A DNA stretch of 64,000 bases from Acetivibrio mesophilus (GCF_004102745.1 NZ_RLII01000005.1:62001-126000); one strand, 5' to 3'. Numbered from the stretch's first letter, positions 46,442 through 55,910 are shown. Translations and numbers: made by a program. The notes: a model not told the origin generated them from the sequence alone.

Positions 46442-48377
46442 CATAGGAGTAATCATTAAGATACAAGGAAACGAAGCCATTGTAATGACGGATGATTGTT
46501 CTTTCAAAAAAATCAAAAAGAAAAGCGGAATGTTTCCGGGACAAAAAATACTTGTTCCTAATGATGAGATGGAGCGTAGCGGAAGTAAAAGAATAAAGCA
46601 AGCTTTAGCTGTCATGGCCAGTATAGCTGCTGTATTTTTGGTATTCATATCATTAATGTGGGTTAACAGACTAAATGATATATATGCATATATTGATGTT
46701 GACATAAACCCTAGCTTAAACTTTTCGATTGACCGACACGGCAAGATAAAGGCATTAAATCCATTAAATGATGAGGCTCAGGAATTAATTAGAGGTGTCG
46801 AATTTGAAGGTATGCTTTTTACAGAAGCTTTTGCACAGGTTATTGAACTGTCGAAAGCTCAGGGGATTATAGATGAGAATAAAACTAACTATGTATTGGT
46901 TTGTGCTGTTTTAAACTATAATTACAATGCTAAAGAAGGCGATAGATTATTGGCAGAAGCAGAGCTTGAAGAGCTTCTGGACAGTATAAGGGCAGATATT
47001 GATAGGACCTATGGCGGTATTATACAGCCGGAAACTGTAAAGGTACCGTTTGAATATAGGACAATGTCAGAGGAAAATCACATATCCATGGGAAGGTATT
47101 TGACTTATCGGAAATTGGAGGATATGGGAGTGGAATTATCTATAGAGCAATTAAAATCCGTGGGGATTGACGAGATATTAAAACAGTACAATCTGGATTT
47201 TGCTGAATTGACTGGGGTTGAATATGATAAAACGCAGGATGAAGCTGCACCAACTAGTGAAAGTCCTGCTGCACCGACAACAAATAAGCCAGAATCTCCC
47301 GAAACAACATTAGAAGCAATATTTACGCCAGCAAATACACCTGCAAATACACCCATAACATCGTCAAAACCTGCAATAACACCAACGGAGAGTTCAATAC
47401 CCAAATTAACGCCAACACCAGCACTAACATCAACGCCTATACCCACATTGAAAGATGACCATACTAAAGCAACGCCAACATCGACGCCGACAGCCAAAAA
47501 CGGCACAGGCAGCGGACTTAGAGGAGAGTATTACAGTAATATGGATTTGACCCTTTTTCAGTTCGCCAGGATTGACCCTTGTATAAACTTTGACTGGGGT
47601 GAAGGTACGCCTGACCAATCTATTGCGAAGGATACTTATTCTGTAAGATGGATAGGGAAGATCGAACCTAGGTATTCTGAAACATACACATTCTATACCA
47701 GCACTGATGATGGTGTAAGATTATGGGTAAATGGTGTTCTGCTTATTGATCAATGGAAAAGCCAGTCGGCTACCGAACACAGCGGACAAATTACTCTTGA
47801 GGCAGGAAGGAAGTATGATATCAAGATGGAGTATTATCAGCATGTACGAGATGCTTCAGCGAAGCTTATGTGGTCAAGCATGAGCCAGGAAAAGGAGATA
47901 ATACCTTCCAGTCAACTGTATCCGTCTGACGGGCCTTTGCCTCAAAAGGCTGTAAACGGTCTGAATGCAGAGTATTATGGGGATATGGATTTAAAAGACA
48001 AGAGATTTAGCCAAATAGATGAGGTCATAAACTTTAGCTGGGGAAGGGAACTTCCGGTTAGTGAATTAAAAGATAATAAGTTTTCGGTAAGATGGGTGGG
48101 GAAAATAGATGCCAGATATACTGAAGAGTACACATTCCACGCTCTTTCAGATGATGGGGTAAGAGTATGGATAAACAATGTGTTGATAATTGATAATTGG
48201 AAAAAACAGGAGAATGAAGTTGAGAGCACCGGAAAAATTGAATTAAAAGCCGGCCGACAGTATGATATTAAAATTGAGTATTATAACTATGGGGGGCCTG
48301 CGTCCATGAAGCTTTTATGGTCCAGCAGAAGGCAAAAGAAAGAGGTAGTACCTACCAAAAACTTATATGCGAATTAG
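46431..48377 (+). CDS. rsgI: Anti-sigma-I factor RsgI with two PA14 domains
   Basis: The product has 648 residues from ATG 46431 with GAGGGAA upstream; it overlaps sigI. Residues 1-55 form the cytoplasmic RsgI_N domain that holds SigI. One membrane helix is at 57-77. The adjoining extracytoplasmic domain has the conserved DINPSLNF with Asn93-Pro94, the autoproteolytic site known in RsgI proteins. A Pro/Thr-rich linker (about 275-360) reaches across the wall to two PA14 domains (about 362-500 and 508-648), each beginning GL(R/N)xEYY and containing DDGVR(L/V)W. PA14 is a glycan-binding module, so extracellular polysaccharide is the likely signal. The same double-PA14 layout is known from one of the Clostridium thermocellum RsgI proteins (recalled, not searched). 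Followed by a terminator. Confidence 0.94.
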   Translation: MMNNIGVIIKIQGNEAIVMTDDCSFKKIKKKSGMFPGQKILVPNDEMERSGSKRIKQALAVMASIAAVFLVFISLMWVNRLNDIYAYIDVDINPSLNFSIDRHGKIKALNPLNDEAQELIRGVEFEGMLFTEAFAQVIELSKAQGIIDENKTNYVLVCAVLNYNYNAKEGDRLLAEAELEELLDSIRADIDRTYGGIIQPETVKVPFEYRTMSEENHISMGRYLTYRKLEDMGVELSIEQLKSVGIDEILKQYNLDFAELTGVEYDKTQDEAAPTSESPAAPTTNKPESPETTLEAIFTPANTPANTPITSSKPAITPTESSIPKLTPTPALTSTPIPTLKDDHTKATPTSTPTAKNGTGSGLRGEYYSNMDLTLFQFARIDPCINFDWGEGTPDQSIAKDTYSVRWIGKIEPRYSETYTFYTSTDDGVRLWVNGVLLIDQWKSQSATEHSGQITLEAGRKYDIKMEYYQHVRDASAKLMWSSMSQEKEIIPSSQLYPSDGPLPQKAVNGLNAEYYGDMDLKDKRFSQIDEVINFSWGRELPVSELKDNKFSVRWVGKIDARYTEEYTFHALSDDGVRVWINNVLIIDNWKKQENEVESTGKIELKAGRQYDIKIEYYNYGGPASMKLLWSSRRQKKEVVPTKNLYAN

Positions 48378-48398
48378 TATTAATTTTTAATAGTATAA

Positions 48399-48436
48399 AG
48401 GACGGATACTATAAGCTTCGGTATCCGTCCTGTTTT
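48399..48436 (+). terminator. sigI-rsgI terminator
   Basis: AGGACGGATAC (48399-48409) pairs perfectly with GTATCCGTCCT (48421-48431), followed by GTTTT. Confidence 0.85.
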
Positions 48437-48475
48437 ATGATTTATTAAAGCAACTATGGTCAGCTTTAGGACAAA

Positions 48476-49138
48476 TTACAAAATATTACTTAAAATATTT
48501 AGAAACCAGAGCAGAACTGAAATAATGATCATTATAATGGCAATTATCATACCTGCCGTTGCCATTCCACTTTTCGAGGAATTCAGACCCCTTCTTGCGT
48601 AAACAATAGACAGTGAGCCGAATAAAACTCCTAATAACGGAAATATAAGGCCTAACAGTGATATTAATCCGAATATAAGTCCAAATTTGGCGTTGCTGGT
48701 GGTGTCATGAGTTTTCACTGGTATTGGCTCTCTTGGGCGAGTGTTTTGACGATTAGGTATGTCGTTAACTTCGGTTCCCTGATGATTTAAACCTGCTTCA
48801 TTGGGCAATGACTGCTGAAGAAGATTAATTAAACTGTTGATTTTCTCTTTTAACGCATTTTTAATTAAAGCTCCAGTGAATCCAGTTAAGTCCATTTCAC
48901 CGGAATAAACGCCGGGGAGCCATGCAAACTTTAGCCATGCCTCAATTGTTATGGTTCCATTGACATAGGTGGTTTTGATAAATTGCGGGCTAGCAAGCCA
49001 GCCATTTCCATACTGCCATACGTTCTCACCATTATAAACCTTATATTTAAAGCCCTCCTTATTCATAAAATCCTTTATGATAAAGTTTACAAAATCATCG
49101 GGTTTATTGAGAACGATATTTGTTGTGTAACGTGCCAC
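48476..49138 (-). CDS. DUF4190-type membrane protein
   Basis: The product has 220 residues. The N-terminal ~125 residues are soluble and unrecognised; they contain YNGENVWQYGNGWLASP and the aromatic strand ITIEAWLKFAWLPGVY. A polar linker follows. The C-terminal ~70 residues are two membrane helices with the DUF4190 pattern: LIFGLISLLGLIFPLLGVLF, then a VYARRG turn, then a second helix. The start is GTG 49138 with a GGGGG SD. Function unknown. Confidence 0.7.
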   Translation of the reverse strand: MARYTTNIVLNKPDDFVNFIIKDFMNKEGFKYKVYNGENVWQYGNGWLASPQFIKTTYVNGTITIEAWLKFAWLPGVYSGEMDLTGFTGALIKNALKEKINSLINLLQQSLPNEAGLNHQGTEVNDIPNRQNTRPREPIPVKTHDTTSNAKFGLIFGLISLLGLIFPLLGVLFGSLSIVYARRGLNSSKSGMATAGMIIAIIMIIISVLLWFLNILSNIL

Positions 49139-49237
49139 TTGAGTTTATCCCCCTTTACAATTTTTCTATACAACTGACTATCTTTTTATATCAAACCCAC
49201 ATGAAAAAGTCAATATACGCAAAGGAGGTTATTATGG

Positions 49238-49996
49238 TTATTGGTTTTGATCTTTTCCCAGCTTTTCTTCATACTTTTTTAATATGAGGTTATATAATGA
49301 TTTGTTTACTGTACCGGTAACCTTAATATTATTATCCTTCTGAAATTTTATAACACTTTTTTTGAGATTGTCTTGAAATTTACCGCTGGGCCAGTCATGA
49401 TAATATCCCAGATTTTTTAATGCCTTTTGGACCTTTAGGACATCAGAGCCCACATCTCCGCTTTTTAGCTCCTTAAAGGGCCTGTTTTTCTGAACAATAG
49501 TGACAATTGTACCATGAGGAATGATATTATACAGCTCCTTTGCGCTATCATTATACATTCGTATACAGCCATGGGACGCATTTTGCTTGCCGATGCACCA
49601 TGGATGTTTGGTTCCGTGTATTCCGTATTGCCCCCAGGGGACATTAAGCCCCATCCATGAGCCTCCAAAGCTACCTCCCCAATCGGATTTGCTTATTACT
49701 TTCCAAGTACCTTCGGGAGAAGGGGTTTCGGGCTTTCCTCCTGACACCATATAGGTTTTTAACAGCACCCCGTCTTTATACAGGTACAGTTTAAGTTCAT
49801 CGAGATTTATATATATATAGTAACCTTTGGTAACCGCGACGGCATCTTCTGTTTCCTCCAGCATATCGTCGATGCTTACATCAAGCAGATCTTCGGAAGG
49901 ATGAAAGTCGTCCAGAATCAATATATTATTCCATAGGCTATAGAATACAAGTATAAGCATTGACACTGCCAGTGAAAACACAATTTTTTTCTTCAA
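49238..49996 (-). CDS. L,D-transpeptidase (YkuD) with peptidoglycan-binding domain
   Basis: The product has 252 residues. An N-terminal membrane helix or signal anchor (about 5-25) precedes a YkuD domain (about 58-175) with YGIHGT (His127) and the catalytic motif SHGCIRM (Cys144). A PG_binding_1 domain is at the C-terminus (about 183-245: GSDVLKVQKALKNLGYY). These enzymes make 3-3 cross-links in peptidoglycan and resist most beta-lactams except carbapenems. Weak SD (GTGATGTGATTG) before ATG. It is transcribed divergently from the class II aldolase gene. Confidence 0.93.
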   Translation of the reverse strand: MKKKIVFSLAVSMLILVFYSLWNNILILDDFHPSEDLLDVSIDDMLEETEDAVAVTKGYYIYINLDELKLYLYKDGVLLKTYMVSGGKPETPSPEGTWKVISKSDWGGSFGGSWMGLNVPWGQYGIHGTKHPWCIGKQNASHGCIRMYNDSAKELYNIIPHGTIVTIVQKNRPFKELKSGDVGSDVLKVQKALKNLGYYHDWPSGKFQDNLKKSVIKFQKDNNIKVTGTVNKSLYNLILKKYEEKLGKDQNQ

Positions 49997-50207
49997 TCAC
50001 ATCACCACATATTATGCTTTATATTTTGCAATAAACATTAAAATATATATGACTGCTAAATTATATGAATTATACTGCTTGGACTATAATAACCTGTTTA
50101 AAAACCCGATAAATAAATAAAGTAAAATATATATAAAGAAATAAGTTGTATCTTTCATGACTAAAGTGTTAGAATCCCATTAGGAATAACTTTTAAGGAG
50201 GAAAACA

Positions 50208-50846
50208 ATGTCAGATACAATTAGAGAACAGATAGTTAAAGTGTCAAAGCTAATGTATGACAAGGGCATGGTAAATGCCTTTGCCGGCAATTTATCCGTT
50301 CGGGATGGCGATAACCTTTATATTACTCCCAGCGGTATATGTAAAGGTTTTTTAAGGGAAGACATGATTGTAAAAACCGATATGAACGGAAACGTATTGG
50401 AAGGGATGTACAGGCCTTCTTCAGAAATAAAGCTTCATTTGGGAATATACAGGGAAAGAAAGGATGTTTATTCTGTGGCACATGCGCATCCTCCTTATAC
50501 CACTGCATATGCAGTTGCAAATAAGGCGATTGAATCAAAAGCATGTGCAGAAATGGTTATTTTTTTCGAGAAGATACCTCTTGCAGCATATGGGACTCCG
50601 TCAACGGATGAGATATTCAGCGGTGTGGAGGAATATATTAATGAGTACGATGTTATACTTCTTGCCAATCATGGTATAGTATCCGCCGGAAGAGATGTTT
50701 TTGATGCCTATTTTAAGCTCAAGGCAGCAGAGGATATAGCTAAAACCCTGATATTGTCGCAGGTTCTCGGTGGAGAAAAGGACCTTCCGGAGGGCAAATT
50801 AAAGGAACTTGGTGATATAAGAAAAAGAAGTAAAAATTACCAGTAA
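50208..50846 (+). CDS. Class II aldolase/adducin family protein (fuculose-phosphate aldolase-like)
   Basis: The product has 212 residues, normal for L-fuculose-1-phosphate aldolase and related sugar-phosphate enzymes. Catalytic Glu73 is in RPSSEIKLH. Zinc ligands are His92 and His94 (VAHAHPPYTTAYAV) and His155 (LLANHGIVSAG). The ITPSG loop binds phosphate. The family includes fuculose/rhamnulose aldolases, ribulose-phosphate epimerases and MtnB; no neighbour settles the substrate. SD AAGGAGG precedes ATG. Possibly used in salvage of deoxy-sugar phosphates (5-deoxyribose type) or other short sugars, as in many clostridia (inference). Confidence 0.82.
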   Translation: MSDTIREQIVKVSKLMYDKGMVNAFAGNLSVRDGDNLYITPSGICKGFLREDMIVKTDMNGNVLEGMYRPSSEIKLHLGIYRERKDVYSVAHAHPPYTTAYAVANKAIESKACAEMVIFFEKIPLAAYGTPSTDEIFSGVEEYINEYDVILLANHGIVSAGRDVFDAYFKLKAAEDIAKTLILSQVLGGEKDLPEGKLKELGDIRKRSKNYQ

Positions 50847-51049
50847 TTCTAGGAATTAAATATATTACTTTAAGCTTGGCTAAATATTCCGAAGCAAAAA
50901 ACATCTATTTAAATTACTGCAAATATGATATTATATTTATATTAGGTCTCAAATGAATATATTTATTATGTAATACTTATTAAAATTCTTTTTTATGCAT
51001 GTCAATAAGGAAGTTCGTAGGTTTAAAAATTGAAATTGGGAGTGGTAGT

Positions 51050-52525
51050 ATGCGCTTTTTTACTGATTTGATACTCAAATTGGATCCTGTAGGGTTGACA
51101 ATTATATTTTTTATCGTAGCAGTCTTTGTATTCTCCTTTATTGTCAATTTGAATATTCGAAGGAAATATATTGCGGTCCAGAAGGATCTGGAAAGAACTT
51201 GCAACATGAAGTCGGAGAAGTTTAAAACCAATCTCCTGAATAAGATAGTCGAAACATATAAAAATGCAGCCAAGGGCAACTATAATGAAGTTAATACCCA
51301 GGCAATAATTGAAAACTGTTTCAATAAACAATTAAGAGTACTGTTGGTGTGCGAAAAATTTGTTAAGCACACAGTGTCAATACTTATCACCTTAGGACTT
51401 TTAGGTACATTTTTAGGGCTGAGTCTTGCAGTTAATGACCTTGTAGGGGTATTTAATACCATTATGGAATCCGATGCTATGTCGGACCCAACTTTCTCCA
51501 GTACCTTTCTTAAAGACCTGATGCCTTCAGTGTATGGGATGGGAGTTGCCTTTACTACCAGTCTTTTCGGCATAGCATGTTCTATTATATTTACTTTGGT
51601 GAATATAGTATTTAATGCGGAGGAAGCTCGTGAAACATTGATGGTGCGCATTGAAGAATATCTCGATAATACGGTGTCTCTTGTAATTGCAAAAGATAAA
51701 GAAACAGAATACACCATGATGAATAAGATACTAAGGGAAAGCTTTGTTGAGTTTGGGGAGAAAATAGAAAGAGCTCTTCAGCAAACGGTGGATACCTTCG
51801 GTCAAAAGCTAACCACTGTGGCAATGGAAGTAGATATTACGTCAAAGACCTTGGATAATACTGTGGAGAAATTTGACCGGTCGCTTAAGAATTTTGGCGA
51901 AAACATAAAGGATTTTACAGAGTTTAATGACAATCTAAAGAATAATATAGAAAAAATGGATGTAAGCTTTGTGACGGTTACTGAGGCCCTTAAGGACACA
52001 TCAAAGATAATTGTTGATAACTATAGTTCTGTTGAGAGTTTTTCAAAGGACATTAAAGGGGCAGCGGAGGAGATAACCGGTTACAATAGACAGGTGGTTC
52101 AGGATGTCGGCAATATTGTGGAGGAAGTTAAAGTTTCTGTTTCATCAATAAGGGAGCTTGGGGAAGCCATAAGGAATGACCTTGTTGTTAGAACAGACGA
52201 GTTGAAAGATTATCAGGAAAAATTCAGCAGCTTGACATCTAGGCTTAGTGAAGAAATTAATCTTTTGGGACAAAAAACGGCGGAGGCTTTTTCGAGAACT
52301 CTTGATGAAAACAGCAAGGCTGTGACAGAGAAGGTTGTCAGTAGCGTAGATAACGTTATGAAGGAAGTTATGGAACTTATGGATGAATATAAGGAAAATG
52401 AAAAAATTCTTGCCAAAACAATAGTTATGCTTCCCGAACAGATTACTGCATACAATGAAGCGGCTGCGGCACAGATGAATAAGCAGCTTGACGAGGTAAA
52501 GAGATTGTTTAGAAAATTTGAGTAA
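51050..52525 (+). CDS. MotA/TolQ/ExbB-type ion channel subunit with long coiled-coil tail (ZorA-like)
   Basis: The product has 491 residues from ATG 51050 (GGGAGTGG at 51038-51045); an in-frame ATG at 50999 would add 17 residues but has no SD. TM1 is at about 11-33. After a loop of ~75 residues TM2 carries ITLGLLGTFLGLSLAV and TM3 carries YGMGVAFTTSLFGIACSII, the proton-channel core shared by MotA, TolQ/ExbB and ZorA. From about residue 200 to the end the protein is predicted as long helices rich in Glu, Lys, Val and Asn with few prolines, that is, a coiled-coil cytoplasmic tail. MotA lacks such a tail; ZorA of the Zorya defence system has one. It is the first gene of a three-gene operon. A motor-like function is inferred, not proven. 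Confidence 0.83.
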   Translation: MRFFTDLILKLDPVGLTIIFFIVAVFVFSFIVNLNIRRKYIAVQKDLERTCNMKSEKFKTNLLNKIVETYKNAAKGNYNEVNTQAIIENCFNKQLRVLLVCEKFVKHTVSILITLGLLGTFLGLSLAVNDLVGVFNTIMESDAMSDPTFSSTFLKDLMPSVYGMGVAFTTSLFGIACSIIFTLVNIVFNAEEARETLMVRIEEYLDNTVSLVIAKDKETEYTMMNKILRESFVEFGEKIERALQQTVDTFGQKLTTVAMEVDITSKTLDNTVEKFDRSLKNFGENIKDFTEFNDNLKNNIEKMDVSFVTVTEALKDTSKIIVDNYSSVESFSKDIKGAAEEITGYNRQVVQDVGNIVEEVKVSVSSIRELGEAIRNDLVVRTDELKDYQEKFSSLTSRLSEEINLLGQKTAEAFSRTLDENSKAVTEKVVSSVDNVMKEVMELMDEYKENEKILAKTIVMLPEQITAYNEAAAAQMNKQLDEVKRLFRKFE

Positions 52526-52561
52526 CCAGAATATTCCATGCTATTATCGAGGTGAGGACAG

Positions 52562-53518
52562 GTGAAAACCAGGAGAAGGAATTTTAGAGGTAATTCTTAT
52601 GAGACGGAGAATTTTTGGCCTTCCTTTACGGATGTGATGTCTACTATTGCGCTAGTGCTGTTTTTTCTTATGCTCCTGGCATATGTTCAGAATTTGATCA
52701 CCGGAAGCAATCTGGAATATAAAAGGAATCAGCTTAAGAATACTGAAAAGTTGCTGGAGAGTTCGCAGCTTGAACTGGAAAAAGCGGAAAAGGAGCTGGC
52801 GCTTAAAAAGAACGAATTGGAATTGACTCGAGAAGAGGTGGAACAGCGTAATTTAAAATTGGTACTTTCTCAGAAAGAGATTGAAAAACAGCGTGAGATA
52901 ATTACAATGAGCAATCAGGAGCTTGAACAGCTTCGAAAAAAGCTGGAGCAAATTGCAGTGCTTCGTCTTAGCGTATTGGAGAAGGTTAAAGAATCAATAG
53001 AAAATGTGGTAGGGAAAACAAATAACAAAGGCGAGGCTTTAGTAACTATAGGTGATAATGCCAATATTATTATAAATGAAAGTTTGGTCTTCGGGTACGA
53101 TTCCTACACCATCAAAGATGAGGGGAAGAAAGTCTTAGGACAGTTTGCCCGAGCCTTTGAAGTAATTTTAGATGATAAGAGCATTAGAGATTATATTGAT
53201 TCAATAAATATTGAGGGATATACCGATGACATGGGAGATTCCAATTACAACAGGGAGCTGTCTACCAAAAGATCAACAGCAGTTCTAAACTATTTAATGG
53301 AAGCAAATCCAAACCTTGAGCAAAAATATGGAGCCTATTTTGCCGCCGTAGGTTTTTCGGAATTCAGACCAATTGCCTATGGCAGTTCGGAAGGGGCGCG
53401 TCAAAAAAACCGAAGGATTGAAATTACAGTTTCTATTAAGGATTCAAACATTCAAAAGATAATTAATGATTATCTTTCAGAGTCGGATGAAATGTTGAAT
53501 ACCGAACAGGGTGATTAA
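52562..53518 (+). CDS. MotB/OmpA-type peptidoglycan-anchored stator subunit (ZorB-like)
   Basis: The product has 318 residues, starting with GTG 52562 after GAGGTGAGG. The N-terminus is basic. A single membrane helix has the Asp expected of proton-conducting stators (WPSFTDVMSTIALVLFF, Asp24). An extracytoplasmic coiled coil of ~100 residues follows (LELEKAEKELALKKNELEL). The C-terminal OmpA/MotB domain (about 155-300) has INIEGYTDDMGDSNYNRELS, ending with GARQKNRRIEITV, the diaminopimelate-binding signature. It should couple ion flow to force against peptidoglycan with the upstream channel protein. The coiled coil between membrane and OmpA domain is longer than in ordinary MotB. No flagellar genes are in the window. 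Confidence 0.86.
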   Translation: MKTRRRNFRGNSYETENFWPSFTDVMSTIALVLFFLMLLAYVQNLITGSNLEYKRNQLKNTEKLLESSQLELEKAEKELALKKNELELTREEVEQRNLKLVLSQKEIEKQREIITMSNQELEQLRKKLEQIAVLRLSVLEKVKESIENVVGKTNNKGEALVTIGDNANIIINESLVFGYDSYTIKDEGKKVLGQFARAFEVILDDKSIRDYIDSINIEGYTDDMGDSNYNRELSTKRSTAVLNYLMEANPNLEQKYGAYFAAVGFSEFRPIAYGSSEGARQKNRRIEITVSIKDSNIQKIINDYLSESDEMLNTEQGD

Positions 53519-53519
53519 T

Positions 53520-54485
53520 ATGAAAAAAAAATTAGATAAGAATAAGATTGACATTAGAATACTAAAGTATGAGGAGTATGTAAAAAAGCATCCTAAAAAG
53601 GCCTACGGATATTATTGCCTCGGAAATTTACATATGATGATCGGACGATATAAGCTTGCAGAGGACTATTTTAAAAAGTCCCTTGCAGTTGACGGCAATT
53701 ATACTCTTTCCATTATAGGCATGATAGAGGCTTATGTATTCAGACGTAAATTCATGAAGGCAGTTTATTTGTTCAGCAAGAACCGTCAGAAAATAATAGA
53801 CAAATATATTTACAGGGTTAAGCTAGTACGCGGAGTAAGCTCTTTTTACAGCAAGACCGATCTTTTTAGAACCGAGACAAAAGGCTTATTCTCAGTGTTT
53901 TTTTTGAAATATTCAATGTATTATATTAAGAAGTTGGTAAACAGCGAGTCAAATAATATTGTTTTAAAGCTTATTTTATGTATGTACTATTTAAACTCCG
54001 GAGAAAAAAGCTTCTATATTGTTCAGCTTTTCAAGACATGCATTTATTGGGACGGACTGGAGGATACTTTCAGATGGGCTCTCATTAAGCAATTGTCGGA
54101 AATGGGAGAAAAGCTCTATTATGATATTAATATTGCAAGGAAGTTTACAACAGTTCCCGATGCAAATTGCTCTGACGAATATGTTGACATGATATTCAGC
54201 TCGGCACTGGACAAAGGGAACAGCAGTTGGATAGCGGGTATTTATGATACTGCTGGCAAATACAACAAAAATATATCTCCTCGTTTGATGTGGAGGTATG
54301 TTCAATGGAGCAGGGAAAACTCATTTTACGACCCATCGGTTTATGACTGCTGCAAGAAGCTTATGAAGATGGGATGGATGGACAATGTTATTGCAAATAC
54401 AATGCTCAAATTTAAGGAGAAGAATGCTGTGAAGCTTGGGAATGAAGCCGAAAGGGCACTGAGACTTTTCGGCTACATGAAGTAA
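53520..54485 (+). CDS. TPR-like protein of the motor operon
   Basis: The product has 321 residues. The first part contains tetratricopeptide-type helices (GYYCLGNLHMMIGRYKLAED, then YFKKSLAVDGNYTLS). The rest is helical with similar pairs but no clear consensus. Many Lys, Tyr and Phe residues and no signal peptide point to a cytoplasmic protein. ATG 53520 is one base after the OmpA-gene stop, with AGGGTG upstream; GTG 53511 would overlap it by 8 bases. Coupled translation implies joint function with the channel and stator, perhaps as an adaptor on the channel's cytoplasmic tail. It is not ZorC, ZorD or ZorE by any motif I can see. It ends 8 bases before the convergent nagZ. Confidence 0.75.
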   Translation: MKKKLDKNKIDIRILKYEEYVKKHPKKAYGYYCLGNLHMMIGRYKLAEDYFKKSLAVDGNYTLSIIGMIEAYVFRRKFMKAVYLFSKNRQKIIDKYIYRVKLVRGVSSFYSKTDLFRTETKGLFSVFFLKYSMYYIKKLVNSESNNIVLKLILCMYYLNSGEKSFYIVQLFKTCIYWDGLEDTFRWALIKQLSEMGEKLYYDINIARKFTTVPDANCSDEYVDMIFSSALDKGNSSWIAGIYDTAGKYNKNISPRLMWRYVQWSRENSFYDPSVYDCCKKLMKMGWMDNVIANTMLKFKEKNAVKLGNEAERALRLFGYMK

Positions 54486-54493
54486 TAAGAGCG

Positions 54494-55801
54494 TTATTGC
54501 CCGGCTTTTTGTCTGATTTTTTCCACAATGTCAAGGTGCTCCTGCTTGCCCAATACCTTTTCTGGGTCAACGGAGCTTTCTTTGTTTTCAAGTATATTTC
54601 TCTCAAGCTTTACCATAAAGATTCTTCGTAAGGATTCATTGAGTCTTTCTTCTGTTATTTCACCATTTTTTACAGCTTCAAGAATGCCGTTATAGGCTTC
54701 GTCCAGAGAAGCAGGCATGAGTATAATATCTGCTCCGGCTTTAAACGCCATGACGGAAGCCTCAGAAGAAGACCAGTAGCTGCTGATTGCTTTCATCTCC
54801 ATCGCATCGGTTATAATTAGCTTTTCGTGGTTGAGTTCATCTCTTAAAAGTCCTGTAAGGATTTCTTTGGATAGGGTTGCGGGGAGGTCATCGCTGGTTA
54901 TATTGGGCAGCTTGATATGTGCCGTCATAACCCCATCGGCTCCGGACAGAATGCCTTTTTTAAAGGGTATCAGTTCTATTTTACGGAGTCTTTCTATGTC
55001 ATGATTGATTACCACTTGTCCAAAGTGTGAGTCGTAGGAGGTATCGCCATGGCCGGGAAAGTGCTTTAGAACTGTGCAGACATTTTGAGCCTGCATACCC
55101 TTGGAGGTTTCCTGTACCATTATGGCGACATTATAAGGATCAGAACCGAAGGACCTGTCGCCGATAACAGGATTATCCGGATTGGTATTCACATCGGCCA
55201 CCGGTGCAAAATTCATGTTAAAACCAAGGGACGATAATTCTGCACCCAGTATCGTACCTGCCTGATACGCAAGCTCCGGGTCATTGGCAAGCCCTATTAT
55301 ATGTGCAGAGGGTATTTTGGTGGAATGCATTTTTTTGTTGTTTCCAACTCTTGCTATGCGTCCGCCTTCTTCATCAACAGCAATAAACATGGGAATATTA
55401 CTGATTTCCTGCATATCCTGGATAAGTTTTTGGGTCTGCGGTATGGTATCTATATTTTCACTGAACAATATTACACCGCCGGGATTAAAGTCCTGAATTT
55501 GTTGTTTTGTATGATTATCTAATACCTTTAGGGACTGTGAAAGACTACCTTTTCGAAAGGCAACAATAAATATCTGTCCAACCTTTTCCTCCAAGGTCAT
55601 GGAATCTATCAGATGGTCTACTATTCTTAATTGTTGCTCTTCAAGATTCTCCTCGGTTGGCAGAGGCGTTGGGGGAGTGGTTATAGTTGATGTTGGCTCG
55701 GGACTATTGGCTGGCGGCGGATTGTTGGCATTGTGATTACAGCCGACATAGGCCACATTTAGCAGTAGGGTCATTATTAGAATCTTGAATATTTTTTTCA
55801 T
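54494..55801 (-). CDS. nagZ: Beta-N-acetylhexosaminidase lipoprotein (GH3, NagZ-like)
   Basis: The product has 435 residues from the ATG at 55801; a longer in-frame start at 55843 is unlikely because the signal peptide begins at MKKIFKIL. The signal ends YVGC with lipobox Cys21, so it is a lipoprotein on the outer membrane face, followed by a Pro/Thr/Ser linker. The GH3 domain has DEEGGRIAR, the His motif KHFPGHGDT (about residue 246) and the nucleophile Asp in ITDAMEMKAI (about 330). NagZ-type enzymes remove N-acetylglucosamine from peptidoglycan fragments, and Gram-positive members are secreted. It is convergent with the motor operon and may act on the same wall material, though no direct link is shown. 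Confidence 0.9.
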   Translation of the reverse strand: MKKIFKILIMTLLLNVAYVGCNHNANNPPPANSPEPTSTITTPPTPLPTEENLEEQQLRIVDHLIDSMTLEEKVGQIFIVAFRKGSLSQSLKVLDNHTKQQIQDFNPGGVILFSENIDTIPQTQKLIQDMQEISNIPMFIAVDEEGGRIARVGNNKKMHSTKIPSAHIIGLANDPELAYQAGTILGAELSSLGFNMNFAPVADVNTNPDNPVIGDRSFGSDPYNVAIMVQETSKGMQAQNVCTVLKHFPGHGDTSYDSHFGQVVINHDIERLRKIELIPFKKGILSGADGVMTAHIKLPNITSDDLPATLSKEILTGLLRDELNHEKLIITDAMEMKAISSYWSSSEASVMAFKAGADIILMPASLDEAYNGILEAVKNGEITEERLNESLRRIFMVKLERNILENKESSVDPEKVLGKQEHLDIVEKIRQKAGQ

Positions 55802-55910
55802 TATTACACATCCCAGTAAATTTTTATATTTGTATTGTACCAATTATTATGCGGGTTTATCAACTTTATTTTCTTAATGAGCTTTACAGAATTTTCAAAA
55901 CGGAATATAG

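Noticed and set aside
51050-54485. A complete Zorya defence locus
   Set aside because: Only ZorA/B-like genes are present; no ZorC, ZorD helicase-nuclease or ZorE was found, so the name Zorya is not claimed.
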